Source: Mactromeris polynyma (Eukaryota > Mollusca > Bivalvia > Venerida > Mactridae). From it: a DNA stretch of 64,000 nt. Each line of letters opens with the position of its first letter. Positions within the stretch are counted from its first letter, which is position 1. Location: positions 4,345,001 through 4,409,000 of the forward strand of contig JASFXZ010000035.1 in NCBI GenBank assembly GCA_032209605.1, read 5' to 3'. Below the pieces are notes generated by a model that was not told where the DNA came from, did not search any database, and saw only the letters and a program-made list of their open reading frames with translations. Made by a program: the position numbers and the translations under genes. Shown here in pieces: positions 63,200-64,000 of the stretch.

Positions 63200-63248
63200 A
63201 TGGTCCGTTTCGGAATGCTTCTTGTATTCCTCGTCCACATGCATTCAC
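63200..63248 (+). CDS. Gene H: signal-peptide exon of the next unit (3' partial)
   Basis: ATG opens MVRFGMLLVFLVHMHS, ending in phase 1 at GTAAGT, with an acceptor (TTTCCAG) 14 nt before the ATG exactly as in C, D and F. The ectodomain exon should lie beyond the right edge, as in C (about 830 nt later). Whether H has an ITAM or phosphatase tail cannot be seen. Two codons are missing compared with C. Confidence 0.7.
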
Positions 63249-64000
63249 GTAAGTTACATTTTTATATGTTTGTAAACAAAATGGAAATTGTCACACAAAG
63301 ACCAGGTTGCGGAGTGATAGTATAATATTGTTTGATAATGAGGGCATGCTTCGATATGTTATGCGGTTCGTGCGGAAACTTCTTGCATCAAAGGAAAATA
63401 TCCATGAATAATGCATAATTTGTATTTTTGGTTGACTATTAAAACGATAAAATATACAAACCTTCAATATTTACGTCCACTTTTCAGTTTCAACATGTTG
63501 TAGAGAAACGCTTGATGAAGTTTGGGGTATTTCATGCATGTATTGTGTTGGTAGTATATTGTATAAAGTATATATCCATGTACATTTTTGTATTATTGGT
63601 CGACTATAAAAAGCGATTAAATATTCAACATTTGCGTCCAGTAATCAGCTTCAACAATGTCGTGGAGGAACACTTGATGATGTGTTATGTATTGGATAAA
63701 ATGCTATTGTTATTTGTGTTTTGTATTAATATTCATGCATATGTATGCTTATCTTTAATATAAAAAGTAACTGTCTTGTGTATGTGGCGTTGCATGTAGT
63801 TACGTATTCGCTCTCTTTTATCATGTATAAATCAATACATATTGTATATGTAATAACATTTTTGAGATTAATATTTTTGGTCGGACACATTTATTGTAGC
63901 TAATTAAAATCACGATTGTAATGTTTTATGCATCAATTAAATATACAAAGGAGAGTGTTAAAAAATAAAGTACTGCTATTATGAATTGAACAAGGAATGT
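63249..64000 (+). other. Intron 1 of gene H (to window edge)
   Basis: Matches intron 1 of B, C and D, for example the 'cattaattaaatata..gga' landmark near 63950. Includes a dispersed short repeat at 63778-63825 (plus). Nothing else seen. Confidence 0.5.

Noticed and set aside
1..64000. CRISPR arrays, bacterial operons, ribosomal RNA
   Set aside because: Searched for by eye; the window is clearly intron-bearing animal DNA and nothing of this kind is present.

Overview
The window is AT-rich animal nuclear DNA. Genes are split by GT-AG introns and the DNA between them is full of SINEs, MITEs and a LINE fragment. The protein families (multi-EGF MEGF/CED-1-like ectodomains, a two-domain receptor tyrosine phosphatase) and the repeat style suggest a lophotrochozoan, most likely a bivalve mollusc. 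That is inference; no species marker is visible.

The window is a tandem array of one receptor family, all on the + strand. A complete unit has: (i) a non-coding 5' exon/promoter block; (ii) a short signal-peptide exon ending in phase 1; (iii) one large exon (~816 nt, phase 1-1) coding a cysteine-rich furin-like/EGF ectodomain; (iv) a transmembrane exon; (v) cytoplasmic exons. Layout: gene A (1-2126, 5' truncated), gene B (7128-10249, pseudogene with a 418-nt ectodomain deletion), gene C (15011-18250, complete), gene D (24952-42548, complete), relic E (46811-48283), gene F (53357-56967, complete), scrambled relics G (58540-59953), and the first coding exon of gene H (63200-63248), which runs off the window.

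A, B, C and F end in a short tail with a conserved YVNT tyrosine and a pair of YxxL/YxxI motifs ten residues apart, in one exon: an ITAM-like activating tail. Gene D carries nearly the same ectodomain but a different transmembrane exon followed by two protein tyrosine phosphatase domains: D1 with all catalytic motifs, D2 lacking the WPD and Q-loop signatures. The array thus looks like a paired-receptor cluster in which matched ectodomains are wired to opposite phosphotyrosine outputs. A 203-nt ectodomain tract differs at only 2 positions between C and D while its flanks diverge, which points to gene conversion.

The intergenic DNA is built from two paralogous block types (about 3.7-6.3, 19.5-21.7 and 48.3-50.05 kb; and about 12.0-15.0, 22.2-24.9 and 50.6-53.3 kb). 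Between C and D the 5' block of one unit is fused to the 3' block of another, the scar of a deleted gene; E-F looks similar. Two Tc1/mariner-like MITE families, a 1.45-kb inserted element with a perfect 21-bp hairpin, a non-LTR retrotransposon fragment and tRNA-derived SINEs are recognisable partly because other paralogues show the empty site. From 42.5 to 46.8 kb there is non-array DNA with one CpG-rich, promoter-like stretch and a possible orphan first exon at 43091-43200.
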